Shown here: in pieces, positions 1 through 6,451 of the stretch
Layout of the letters: each line of letters opens with the position of its first letter
How positions within the stretch are numbered: position 1 is the first letter of the stretch
NCBI GenBank assembly: GCA_934591725.1
Contig: CAKTPR010000071.1
Coordinates: forward strand, 1-10,927
Source: an uncultured Oscillospiraceae bacterium
Lineage (GTDB): Bacteria; Bacillota; Clostridia; Oscillospirales; Oscillospiraceae
Direction of reading: 5' to 3'
DNA length: 10,927 nt
Notes under the pieces: generated by a model
Seen by the model: only the letters and a program-made list of their open reading frames with translations
Database searches by the model: none
What the model was told of the DNA's origin: nothing
Made by a program: the position numbers and the translations under genes

Positions 1-84
1 GAGCTTGACTATGTGCTCGATCTGGAACACGCGGTCGTCAGCAGAAATAAGCTCCGTCTGGATATAAAGCAAATAGGGCAATGA
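1..84 (+). CDS. C-terminal end of an unrecognised protein (5' end outside window)
   Basis: An open frame enters from the left edge in frame 1 and closes at TGA 82-84, leaving 27 residues (begins ELDYVLDLEH, ends RLDIKQIGQ). The fragment is charged and has no membrane segment or motif I recognise, so no function is given. It is called coding because the frame is open from the edge and its stop codon abuts a strong intrinsic terminator. That is the usual arrangement for the last gene of a plus-strand unit converging on the minus-strand cluster to its right. Chance open frame over 84 bases is possible, so confidence is moderate. Confidence 0.55.
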   Translation, partial: ELDYVLDLEHAVVSRNKLRLDIKQIGQ

Positions 85-118
85 AAAAGGCACTGGGAAG
101 TTATCCCAGTGCCTTTTT
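84..118. terminator. Bidirectional intrinsic terminator between convergent genes
   Basis: A perfect 15-bp inverted repeat has arms at 84-98 (AAAAAGGCACTGGGA) and 104-118 (TCCCAGTGCCTTTTT) around a 5-base loop AGTTA. The A-run at one end and T-run at the other give a GC-rich stem with a U-tract in both directions. It starts on the last base of the upstream stop codon (82-84) and ends 2 bases before the stop codon of the minus-strand membrane protein gene (121-123). It therefore can end both the incoming plus-strand transcript and the long minus-strand operon. Confidence 0.93.
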
Positions 119-120
119 AT

Positions 121-789
121 TCAGCGCTCAAGACCTGCAAGCGCATCCATTTTCTTCATAAAGAGGTGGTTGAACAGCGCGATGACTCGTCCCACGCCGA
201 GCACCGCAAGCACCGTGCCCAAGCCGATGCCGATGACCTTGTGGCCGGCAGCCACGCATATGAGGGCGGTAAGACAGACGTCGAAGAGGTCAAAGCAGTT
301 TTTCGTGATGCCCACGGGCTTACCGACAAAGTCGGCAATGGCCTGAACGATTCCGTCTCCGGGGTTCGGGATGACGCGCATATTGAGGGACATCGCCGCG
401 CCTATACCGGTCAGGACGATGCCGACGATGAGCACCCCAAGCTGCGGCAGAAAGCCCTCCGGCTCCGGCAGCAGCGCCGAAAACAGGTTCATGAACCTTG
501 TAAACACAAGGCTCAGCGGCAGCTGCAAAAGGTCTTTTCCGAGCGTGAGCATCAAAGACCCTTCCGGTCTGCGGATAAGGTGCAGGATGATTTCGACCGC
601 GACAAAGACGGCGTACAGCGCGAAGGTCGCGTTGCCGAAATTGAGATTATATATGATTGAAACGCTGTATGAAATGGAAATGATTGGCGACACGCCGAGC
701 CCGAATTTTGTGTTGAGAACAATGCCGAGCGCCAGAATCAGCAGCCCGGCTATATAAAATACTGCCCGGTACATTGTACTTTTCTTCAT
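121..789 (-). CDS. YczE/DUF6198-like integral membrane protein
   Basis: A 222-residue, strongly hydrophobic protein with about five predicted membrane-spanning segments by eye (roughly residues 9-28, 36-72 possibly as two, 86-107, 116-136 and 167-208 possibly as two). The N-terminus MKKSTMYR is positively charged. The stretch around residues 139-168 (IPNPGDGIVQAIAD, then GITKNCFD) resembles the signature of the Bacillus YczE/YyaS/YitT-type membrane protein group, annotated as DUF6198. Family members are presumed transporters or membrane permeability factors, but the substrate is unknown. It is the last gene of the minus-strand cluster, 38 bp after the flavoprotein gene and just before the shared terminator. 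The start at 789 has only a weak AGGA-like site about 13 bases upstream; an internal ATG at codon 6 (774) is an alternative. Family assignment is from sequence memory and is good, not certain. Confidence 0.8.
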   Translation of the reverse strand: MKKSTMYRAVFYIAGLLILALGIVLNTKFGLGVSPIISISYSVSIIYNLNFGNATFALYAVFVAVEIILHLIRRPEGSLMLTLGKDLLQLPLSLVFTRFMNLFSALLPEPEGFLPQLGVLIVGIVLTGIGAAMSLNMRVIPNPGDGIVQAIADFVGKPVGITKNCFDLFDVCLTALICVAAGHKVIGIGLGTVLAVLGVGRVIALFNHLFMKKMDALAGLER

Positions 790-827
790 GCTTTATGTCT
801 GATTCCTGTTGTTATTTCAAGATCCCG

Positions 828-2414
828 TCACTCTTCGTGCAGGTCACGCAGGACGGCTTCTGCGCAGCGCAGCCCGTCCACCGCAGCGGAGGTGATCCCG
901 CCTGCATAGCCGGCTCCCTCCCCGCAGGGATAGAGACCGCGCAGGCTGCTTTGCAGGGTATCATCGCGGAGGATACGCACAGGAGATGAGGAGCGCGTTT
1001 CGGGGCCGGTGAGCACGGCGTCGGGCGCATCAAAGCCGCGGAGCTTTTTTCCAAGCTCCGGTATGGCGTTGTGCAGCACGGAGCTTATCTTCTCCGGCAG
1101 CACCTCGCGCAGGTCGCCCCAGGTCACACCCGGCTCATAGCTCGGCTTAACGCTGCCCGAACCGGTGCTTGGCCGGCCGGCCATGAAGTCCCCCACAAGC
1201 TGCGCGGGTGCACGGTAGCCCCCGGCGTAATTATATGCGCGGCGCTCTATCTCGCGCTGCCAGTACATCCCGGCAAGGACGCCTTCGCCCGGAAAGTCCT
1301 CGGTGTGCAGCGTGACAAGCAGGGCGGAATTGGCGTTCTCCCCATCGCGCTTTGAATAGCTCATGCCGTTTGTGACGACCCCGCCGACCTCCGACGCCGC
1401 GGCAAAAACCTTGCCGCCGGGGCACATACAGAAGGTGTAAGCGCTTGTGCCGTCAGGCAGATGGACGTTAAGGCTGTAATCCGCCGGGGGCAGTTTGCCG
1501 CGCTCACGCCCATACTGGGCAAGGTCGATATCGCTCTGCTTATGCTCGATGCGCACGCCCATTGAAAAGGGCTTGCGCTCCATGTCAAGGCCGAGGTCGC
1601 GCAGCATTTCAAAGCTGTCGCGCGCGGAATGGCCGATAGCGAGGATGAGCCGGGTGCAGGGGAGAGTGTAATTCCCCTCTGCCGTGTGTACAAGCGCATG
1701 GGTCAGGCGGCCATTTTCGGCCATAATACCGTCCAGCCGTGACCCAAATCGGACTTCACCGCCGAGGGAGATTATCTCACGCCGAAGGTTCTGCACAACG
1801 TCGATCAGAACATCAGTCCCGATATGGGGCTTTGCGTCATATGCGACGCTATCCGGAGCGCCGTGCGCGGCAAATTCCCTCAGCACCCAGAACATACGTT
1901 TATCATGGGTGCCGGTATTGAGCTTGCCGTCGGAAAACGTCCCGGCTCCCCCTTCGCCGAACTGAACGTTCGACTCAGGGTCGAGTTCACTGCCTGCGCG
2001 GAAAGCATCGACGGCAGCTTTGCGGCTCAGCGCATCCTGACCGCGCTCAAGGACTATCGGCCTTGCCCCCGCGCGGGCAAGCACCAGCGCCGCGAACATC
2101 CCGGCGGGACCGAAGCCAACGACTACAGGACGGGACGCGGTTTCAACACGCGGGATATCATAGACCGGCTCGGCACAAGCGCAAACGTCCTTCCCGGCAA
2201 GACGGGCAAGGAGCTTATCCTCCCCGGCGCGGAGAGTTACAGCGGCGGAGCAGGTATAGTGAATGTCATTTTTCTTCCTCGCGTCGAGCGAACGCTTGAC
2301 GATGCGGCACTCCGCAATGTCAGACGCACCGACGCGGAGCTTTTTAGCGGCCTTGGCGGGCAGACGCGATAAGGCCTCCCCCGGCTCAAGGCGCAGATTG
2401 CGCACAAGTATCAT
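828..2414 (-). CDS. COG2509-type FAD-dependent oxidoreductase
   Basis: A 528-residue cytoplasmic flavoprotein of the uncharacterised FAD-dependent dehydrogenase group (COG2509). Residues 1 to about 85 form a small N-terminal domain typical of the family (MILVRNLRLEPGE...). A dinucleotide-binding fold follows with VVGFGPAGM at 98-106 and the acidic end of strand 2 at ERG 123-125. The family-like segment NVQFGEGGAGTFSDGKLNTG is at 149-168. The C-terminus carries a second FAD-contact motif, GLYPCGEGAGYAGG, from residue 493. Substrate and electron acceptor are unknown for the family. The frame is open to 2456, but the start at 2414 is preferred: its ATG overlaps the TGA of the preceding gene (ATGA, 2411-2414), indicating translational coupling, and the family begins at this Met. 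The 14 extra upstream residues are translated from the end of the neighbouring gene in another frame. Confidence 0.9.
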   Translation of the reverse strand: MILVRNLRLEPGEALSRLPAKAAKKLRVGASDIAECRIVKRSLDARKKNDIHYTCSAAVTLRAGEDKLLARLAGKDVCACAEPVYDIPRVETASRPVVVGFGPAGMFAALVLARAGARPIVLERGQDALSRKAAVDAFRAGSELDPESNVQFGEGGAGTFSDGKLNTGTHDKRMFWVLREFAAHGAPDSVAYDAKPHIGTDVLIDVVQNLRREIISLGGEVRFGSRLDGIMAENGRLTHALVHTAEGNYTLPCTRLILAIGHSARDSFEMLRDLGLDMERKPFSMGVRIEHKQSDIDLAQYGRERGKLPPADYSLNVHLPDGTSAYTFCMCPGGKVFAAASEVGGVVTNGMSYSKRDGENANSALLVTLHTEDFPGEGVLAGMYWQREIERRAYNYAGGYRAPAQLVGDFMAGRPSTGSGSVKPSYEPGVTWGDLREVLPEKISSVLHNAIPELGKKLRGFDAPDAVLTGPETRSSSPVRILRDDTLQSSLRGLYPCGEGAGYAGGITSAAVDGLRCAEAVLRDLHEE

Positions 2415-3622
2415 AAGCCGAGCCTCCCGGCAAGCCGGCCGCTCGCCCATGCCCACTGGAGGTTATAGCCGCCGCAGTCGCCGTCGATATCCAGCAGCTC
2501 CCCGCAGACGAAGAGGCCGGGCATGAACCAGCTCTCAAGCGTCTCAGGGTTGAAGCCGCCGGTGCGGATGCCGCCGGCGGTGACCTGCGCGTTATCAAAG
2601 CCCTCGGTGCCGAGGAGCTTCAGCCGGAAGCCCTTGCAGGACTTTGTGAGGGCGGAAAGCTGACGGTCGGTGAGGGTCTTTATAGGCGCATTCGCGTCAA
2701 GCGCGGTATACTTGACGAGCATTTTTCCAAGACGGTTATGGAGCATACCGGCAAGGATATCCGCTGCGGCAAGCTCCGGGAGCTTTTCGCGGCGCCGGCG
2801 GAGCATAGCGGCAACATCCTCGGCAGAATACTCCGCGAAGAAGTCGGCCTCGATAACAAGCCCTTTGCCGCCGGTGGAGGCGGCGCGGGAAACGTCGAAC
2901 GCGGCAGGGCCTGAGATGCCGTTATCGGTAAACTGCAGCTCGCCCCGGCTCCCGGCGAGCACTTCCCCGCCGGAGAGGAGACGCAGGCGGCAATCAGCGC
3001 GCACGCCCTTGAGCGCGCGCGGATACTCCGGCTCGGTGACGAGCTGGACAAGGCTTGGGTAAAGCCCGGTGCGCTTATGTCCAAGGGGCTTCAAAAGCTC
3101 GTACCCGTCTGACACGCCGCCGAGCTTTGCCCCTGCGGCTCCCCCGCAGGCGACAATGAGCTTATCGCAATGGAGCGTCTCATTGTCGGTAACGACTGTC
3201 CAGCCGGTATCATCGCGGTAAATCTCCTTGGCAGATGTAGCAGATTTAAGCTCAACACCAGACTGCTCCAGCGCGAAGCGGAGCACATCGAGGACGGAAT
3301 TGGCGGAGTTTGAAAGCGGGTAGACGCGCCCGCCGTACTCCTCGACCGTGACAAGGCCGAGGGAGTGAAAATACTCCAGCGCCTTCTCGGGCGGGAACTT
3401 CTCAAGTGCGGGCATGGCGAAGGCGGGGTTCTCCCCGTGGTAATTTTCGGGCGACGCACCGGTATTAGTGAGGTTGCAGCGGCCGTTGCCGGTGGCAAGC
3501 AGCTTGCGTCCGATGCGCTGCTGACGCTCAAGGACGATGACGCGGCGGCTCTTATCCTCCGCGGCGGTAAGCGCGGCGATGAGCCCGGAGGCCCCGCCGC
3601 CGATAACAATTACGGTTTCCAT
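2411..3622 (-). CDS. HI0933/BaiN-family NAD(P)/FAD-dependent oxidoreductase (YhiN-like)
   Basis: A 403-residue cytoplasmic flavoprotein. The N-terminus METVIVIGGGASGLIAA has the GxGxxG FAD-binding loop (GGGASG, 8-13), followed by LERQQRIGRK (31-40) and the family signature LLATGNGRCNLTNTG (41-55). The C-terminus has VTAGGI, then GLFVCGELLDIDGDCGGYNLQWAWASG, the standard HI0933-family ending. Related proteins include YhiN of E. coli and BaiN of Clostridium scindens, reported to act in bile acid reduction; most members have no known substrate. The frame is open to 3649, but the start at 3622 is chosen. It has a GGAG site at 3635-3632 with 9-base spacing, leaves 4 bp after the asparaginase stop, and puts the FAD motif at the usual distance from the N-terminus. 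Its stop overlaps the next start by 4 bp. Function beyond redox chemistry cannot be inferred. Confidence 0.92.
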   Translation of the reverse strand: METVIVIGGGASGLIAALTAAEDKSRRVIVLERQQRIGRKLLATGNGRCNLTNTGASPENYHGENPAFAMPALEKFPPEKALEYFHSLGLVTVEEYGGRVYPLSNSANSVLDVLRFALEQSGVELKSATSAKEIYRDDTGWTVVTDNETLHCDKLIVACGGAAGAKLGGVSDGYELLKPLGHKRTGLYPSLVQLVTEPEYPRALKGVRADCRLRLLSGGEVLAGSRGELQFTDNGISGPAAFDVSRAASTGGKGLVIEADFFAEYSAEDVAAMLRRRREKLPELAAADILAGMLHNRLGKMLVKYTALDANAPIKTLTDRQLSALTKSCKGFRLKLLGTEGFDNAQVTAGGIRTGGFNPETLESWFMPGLFVCGELLDIDGDCGGYNLQWAWASGRLAGRLGL

Positions 3623-3626
3623 ATAT

Positions 3627-4625
3627 TCATTCTCCGTGCAGGATGTCATGCGCGACGGGGGTATAGAACAGGCGGCTGACCTCGGCGGGGTCTTTGGTCT
3701 GGCCGAGGATCCACATCATCTTTGCATAGACGGCTTCGGTGGTCATGTCGTAGGCCTCAAGGACGAGGGGATTGCTCTTGAGACTGTGGCCGACGGAATA
3801 GACCGAGAGGTCGGAGCCCTCGTTCTGCACCTGAGTCGTCATGACGATGAACTTGCCCTCGGCGGTATGGCGCTCGACAAGCTCAAACAGGCGGCTGTCG
3901 TTATACGAGGGCAGGCCGCCGACACCGAAGCACTCGATGATGAGCGCATCATTGCGGGTAAGGAGAAAGTCGAGCACCTCAGGATCGGTGCCGGGAACCA
4001 TCTTCACAAGGGCGACATGCTCATCGAGCTTATCATAAAACAGCGGCGCGGGCAGAGTATCAGGAGCGATATAGCGCATGAGACGGTGATCGTGCAGGAT
4101 GGCAAGGTCGGGGTAATTGATGCTGGAGAACGCGGCAAAGCTCTTGGAGCAGGTCTTTCTCGCGCGGGTGCCGAGAATGACGCGGCCGCTGAACACGATA
4201 TCGACCCCGGCAAGCTGGCCGGAGCAGGCGCAGACAAAGGCGTCAGTCAGGTTGAGCTTAGAGTCGGTGGAGTCATAGTTAATGGGCTTCTGTGCGCCGG
4301 TTATCATGATGGGCTTGTCCGCGCCCTGAACGAGATAGCTCAGCGCGGCGGCGGTATAGGCCATGGTATCGGTGCCGTGGCTGATGACGAAGCCGTCATA
4401 GCGCGCGTAATTATCGCGCAGAGCCTGAGCGACGGCGATCCAGTGCGCAGGTGTGATATTGGTGCTGTCAAGGCTGAAGAGGGACTTGCAGTCGACACGG
4501 CAGAGCGAGCTTATCGCGGGGACATAGCGCAGCAGCTGCTGCGGGGTGAGCTCCGGAGTGAGGCCGTCGGGCGTCATTTCGGAGGCGATGGTGCCGCCGG
4601 TGCCGAGCATGAGGATGTTTTTCAT
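3627..4625 (-). CDS. ansA: L-asparaginase, type I (cytoplasmic)
   Basis: A 332-residue enzyme hydrolysing L-asparagine to L-aspartate and ammonia. Both asparaginase/glutaminase signatures are present: LGTGGTIAS at 7-15 with nucleophile Thr12, and HGTDTMAYTA at 83-92 with Thr86 and Asp87. Lys157 in RARKTCSKSFAAF aligns with the catalytic lysine of E. coli AnsA (RTTKAHADGFDAF). There is no signal peptide, and the length is typical of the cytosolic type I enzyme. The ATG at 4625 has an AAGGA site (4640-4636) with 10-base spacing. It is the first gene of the minus-strand cluster, behind its own promoter, and 4 bp ahead of the HI0933-type flavoprotein gene. The divergent neighbour encodes serine dehydratase, another ammonia-releasing enzyme, which suggests a role in amino acid catabolism. 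Glutaminase side activity cannot be judged from sequence. Confidence 0.95.
   Translation of the reverse strand: MKNILMLGTGGTIASEMTPDGLTPELTPQQLLRYVPAISSLCRVDCKSLFSLDSTNITPAHWIAVAQALRDNYARYDGFVISHGTDTMAYTAAALSYLVQGADKPIMITGAQKPINYDSTDSKLNLTDAFVCACSGQLAGVDIVFSGRVILGTRARKTCSKSFAAFSSINYPDLAILHDHRLMRYIAPDTLPAPLFYDKLDEHVALVKMVPGTDPEVLDFLLTRNDALIIECFGVGGLPSYNDSRLFELVERHTAEGKFIVMTTQVQNEGSDLSVYSVGHSLKSNPLVLEAYDMTTEAVYAKMMWILGQTKDPAEVSRLFYTPVAHDILHGE
3632..3635 (-). promoter_or_regulatory. Ribosome binding site that fixes the HI0933-type flavoprotein start
   Basis: On the minus strand GGAG (3635-3632) lies 9 bases before ATG 3622-3620, inside the final codons of ansA. It supports this ATG over the one at 3649. 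Confidence 0.65.
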
Positions 4626-4649
4626 ATCGGGTGAGTCCTTGTTAAAATC

Positions 4650-4670
4650 GTTATAATAAATAATTATAAC
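4650..4670. promoter_or_regulatory. Perfect inverted repeat over the ansA -10 box and start site; candidate operator
   Basis: GTTATAAT (4650-4657) and ATTATAAC (4663-4670) form a perfect 8-bp inverted repeat around AAATA. The right arm contains the -10 box, and the repeat spans the expected transcription start. A second inverted repeat encloses it: CTTGTTA (4638-4644) and TAACAAG (4667-4673). Placement is ideal for a dimeric repressor, but the AT-rich content raises the chance of coincidence and I do not recognise the site as that of a known regulator. Confidence 0.5.
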
Positions 4671-4691
4671 AAGTCAGGGGGAATTATTCAA
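4663..4691 (-). promoter_or_regulatory. Sigma70-type promoter of the ansA operon
   Basis: Reading the minus strand, a -35 hexamer TTGAAT (4691-4686) and a perfect -10 TATAAT (4668-4663) are separated by exactly 17 bases. Transcription would begin near 4656, giving a leader of about 30 nt before the ansA ATG at 4625. No other good promoter is seen upstream of the four-gene cluster. Confidence 0.82.
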
Positions 4692-4720
4692 CGGTATTGC
4701 GTACTCTTTTAGTGTTCTTC

Positions 4721-4749
4721 TTGAAAACGGGAGCGGTGTTTAGTATAAT
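4721..4749 (+). promoter_or_regulatory. Sigma70-type promoter of sdaAB-sdaAA
   Basis: A -35 TTGAAA (4721-4726) and a perfect -10 TATAAT (4744-4749) have a 17-base spacer. Transcription would start near 4756, about 28 nt before the sdaAB ATG at 4784. It faces away from the ansA promoter; the two -35 boxes are 29 bases apart. Confidence 0.85.
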
Positions 4750-4783
4750 ATTTCCACAAATTCTTTTACTAGGGAGGCGGGCA

Positions 4784-5443
4784 ATGGATATCTTTGACCT
4801 CATCGGCCCGGTGATGGTCGGGCCGAGCAGCTCGCACACGGCGGGCGCGGTGCGCATCGGCTATGTGGCGAGGAAGCTCCTCGGAGAGGAGCCGAAGAGC
4901 GCAAGGATCACACTGCACGGCTCCTTTGCCGCGACCGGCCGAGGGCACGGCACGGATAAGGCAATAGTCGCAGGGCTGCTGGGGATGCTTCCGGACGACG
5001 AGCGCATACCGCGCAGCTTCGAGCTGGCATGGGAGCGGGGACTCGACTTCTCCTTCGAGCTGCGCCAGCTGCGCGCCGCGCATCCGAACACGGCAAAGCT
5101 CGACCTCACGGGCAAAAGCGGACGGCGGCTCAGCATGACGGGCGCATCCGTCGGCGGCGGTCGCATAGAGGTGCGCGAGCTTGACGGGATAGCGCTCTCG
5201 TTCTCGGCGGAAAAGCCGACGCTCATCATCCGCAACGAGGATCAGCCGGGGAGCATATCGATAGTCTCGGCGGTGTTGGCAAACCTCGGTATAAACATTG
5301 CGACCTTTCACGTAAACCGCAGCTCACGCGGCGGGCAGGCGATAATGGTCATCGAATGCGACTCGCCAGTTTCGCAGAGCACGGTGAACACGATCGCCGC
5401 GATGCAGGGGATCATAAGCGCGGCGGCGGTCGACACGGACTGA
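4784..5443 (+). CDS. sdaAB: L-serine dehydratase, iron-sulfur dependent, beta subunit
   Basis: A 219-residue regulatory/structural subunit of the two-subunit [4Fe-4S] L-serine dehydratase (L-serine to pyruvate and ammonia), cytoplasmic. The N-terminal serine dehydratase beta domain shows MDIFDLIGPVMVGPSSSHTA (1-20) and HGSFAATGRGHGTDKA (45-60). A C-terminal ACT domain runs from about 145 to 215 (LIIRNEDQPGSISIVSAVLA, then ATFHVNRSS), as in the Bacillus and Peptoniphilus-type enzymes. The frame is open from 4697, but the start at 4784 is preferred. It has a GGGAGG site at 4772-4777 with 6-base spacing and gives the canonical MDIFDLIGP N-terminus; the upstream codons would lie across the promoter. 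It is followed after 13 bp by the alpha subunit gene. Confidence 0.95.
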   Translation: MDIFDLIGPVMVGPSSSHTAGAVRIGYVARKLLGEEPKSARITLHGSFAATGRGHGTDKAIVAGLLGMLPDDERIPRSFELAWERGLDFSFELRQLRAAHPNTAKLDLTGKSGRRLSMTGASVGGGRIEVRELDGIALSFSAEKPTLIIRNEDQPGSISIVSAVLANLGINIATFHVNRSSRGGQAIMVIECDSPVSQSTVNTIAAMQGIISAAAVDTD

Positions 5444-5456
5444 GGAGGTTTGAGCG

Positions 5457-6332
5457 ATGGCGGTATTTTTATCGGTAAAGGAGCTTCTCTCCGGCGCGGA
5501 GAGCGCGGGGCTGGAGCTTTGGGAATATGTCCTGCGCGCGAGCGCGGACGAGACAGGGATAAGCACAGAGCATTCATGGGCGCAGATGGCCGCGCGGCTT
5601 GAAGCGATGAAGAAGGCCGACGCCTCATATGACGCCGGGATGCGCTCGCACAGCGGGCTGACCGGCGGGGACGGCGCGAAGATGGATGCATACGCCGCAA
5701 GCGGCGGCGGGATATGTGGGGAATTCATCGACGGTATTCTGGCCGCGGCACTGCGCATGGGCGAGTGCAACGCATGCATGCACTGCATTGTCGCCGCTCC
5801 GACGGCGGGCGCGTGCGGAGTTCTGCCGGCGGTGCTGCTGCCATACGGCAGGCGATATGAGCTTACCGACGACGCGCTCATAAAGGCGCTGTACGTTGCG
5901 TCCGGCTTCGGCGCGGTGATTGCCCAGCGCGCCTCGATATCCGGGGCGGAAGCGGGCTGTCAGGCGGAGATAGGCACGGCGGCGGCAATGGCTGCGGCGG
6001 CGCTCGTATACCTCCACGGCGGCAGCTCCGTGCAGATGGCAAACGCCGCGGCGATGGCGCTCAAGAACATGATGGGGCTGGTGTGCGACCCTGTGGCGGG
6101 CTTAGTCGAAGTGCCGTGCATAAAGCGCAACGCCGCAGGCGCGATGAATGCGCTGTGCGCGGCGGAAATGGCGCTGGCGGGGATAGAGTCGCGCATACCG
6201 CCGGACGAGGTGATAGACGCGATGGCGGCGGTCGGCGCAGCGCTCCCCTCCTCGCTGCGCGAAACGGGCATGGGCGGCATTGCCGCAAGCCCCACGGCGG
6301 TAAGGTTCCGGGAAGAGTTCTTCGGGCAGTGA
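5457..6332 (+). CDS. sdaAA: L-serine dehydratase, iron-sulfur dependent, alpha subunit
   Basis: A 291-residue catalytic subunit that pairs with SdaAB. Three cysteines expected to hold the oxygen-sensitive [4Fe-4S] cluster are seen: Cys168 (GCQAEIGTA), Cys210 (GLVCDPVAG) and Cys221 (VPCIKRN). Their spacing of 42 and 11 residues matches that of the E. coli single-chain enzyme. Other family features are SHSGLTGGDGAKM (64-76) and APTAGACGVLPA (114-125). AGGAGG (5443-5448) lies 8 bases before the ATG and overlaps the end of the sdaAB stop codon, supporting an operon. Length is normal and no key residue is missing. A lyase with an exposed cluster fits an anaerobic host. Confidence 0.96.
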   Translation: MAVFLSVKELLSGAESAGLELWEYVLRASADETGISTEHSWAQMAARLEAMKKADASYDAGMRSHSGLTGGDGAKMDAYAASGGGICGEFIDGILAAALRMGECNACMHCIVAAPTAGACGVLPAVLLPYGRRYELTDDALIKALYVASGFGAVIAQRASISGAEAGCQAEIGTAAAMAAAALVYLHGGSSVQMANAAAMALKNMMGLVCDPVAGLVEVPCIKRNAAGAMNALCAAEMALAGIESRIPPDEVIDAMAAVGAALPSSLRETGMGGIAASPTAVRFREEFFGQ

Positions 6333-6406
6333 GTGCGGGTGCGAAAGTGCGGCGCAGAGACATTTGCTCCGACGGAGCGCAGGTATTCCAGACGGATCCG
6401 CGGAGA

Positions 6407-6444
6407 AAACAAGCACAGGAAAGCAATGTTTCCTGTGCTTGTTT
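6407..6444. terminator. Hairpin terminator between sdaAA and the surface protein gene
   Basis: A perfect 16-bp stem has arms 6407-6422 (AAACAAGCACAGGAAA) and 6429-6444 (TTTCCTGTGCTTGTTT) with loop GCAATG. On the plus strand it is followed by the T-rich GTTTTGTTT, so it should end sdaAB-sdaAA, 74 bases after the stop. On the minus strand it lies 7 bases beyond the stop of the large surface protein gene (6452-6454). There the T-tract is short (TTGTTTTC), so it may work less well in that direction. Confidence 0.9.
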
Positions 6445-6451
6445 GTTTTGT

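Noticed and set aside
109..660. Plus-strand open frame of 183 codons opposite the YczE-like gene
   Set aside because: It begins inside the terminator stem and its His/Asp/Arg-rich translation is the antisense image of a hydrophobic membrane protein.
3537..4634. Plus-strand open frame of 365 codons opposite ansA
   Set aside because: It is antisense to a well-supported asparaginase with intact catalytic motifs, and its translation has the Gly/Ala/Asp/Val-rich composition typical of shadow frames.
4697..4783. N-terminal extension of SdaAB (29 extra residues, including a hydrophobic stretch that could look like a signal)
   Set aside because: The region holds the -35 and -10 boxes and the ribosome binding site. 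The family starts at MDIFDLIGP (4784), and the enzyme is cytoplasmic.
4626..4783. Possible riboswitch or T-box in front of ansA or sdaAB
   Set aside because: Both promoters leave leaders of only about 30 nt, too short for a known riboswitch or T-box, and no conserved motif is seen.
6366..6378. Small hairpin GCTCC-GAC-GGAGC after sdaAA
   Set aside because: A 5-bp stem with no T-tract; the strong terminator 30 bases downstream explains termination, so this is likely chance.
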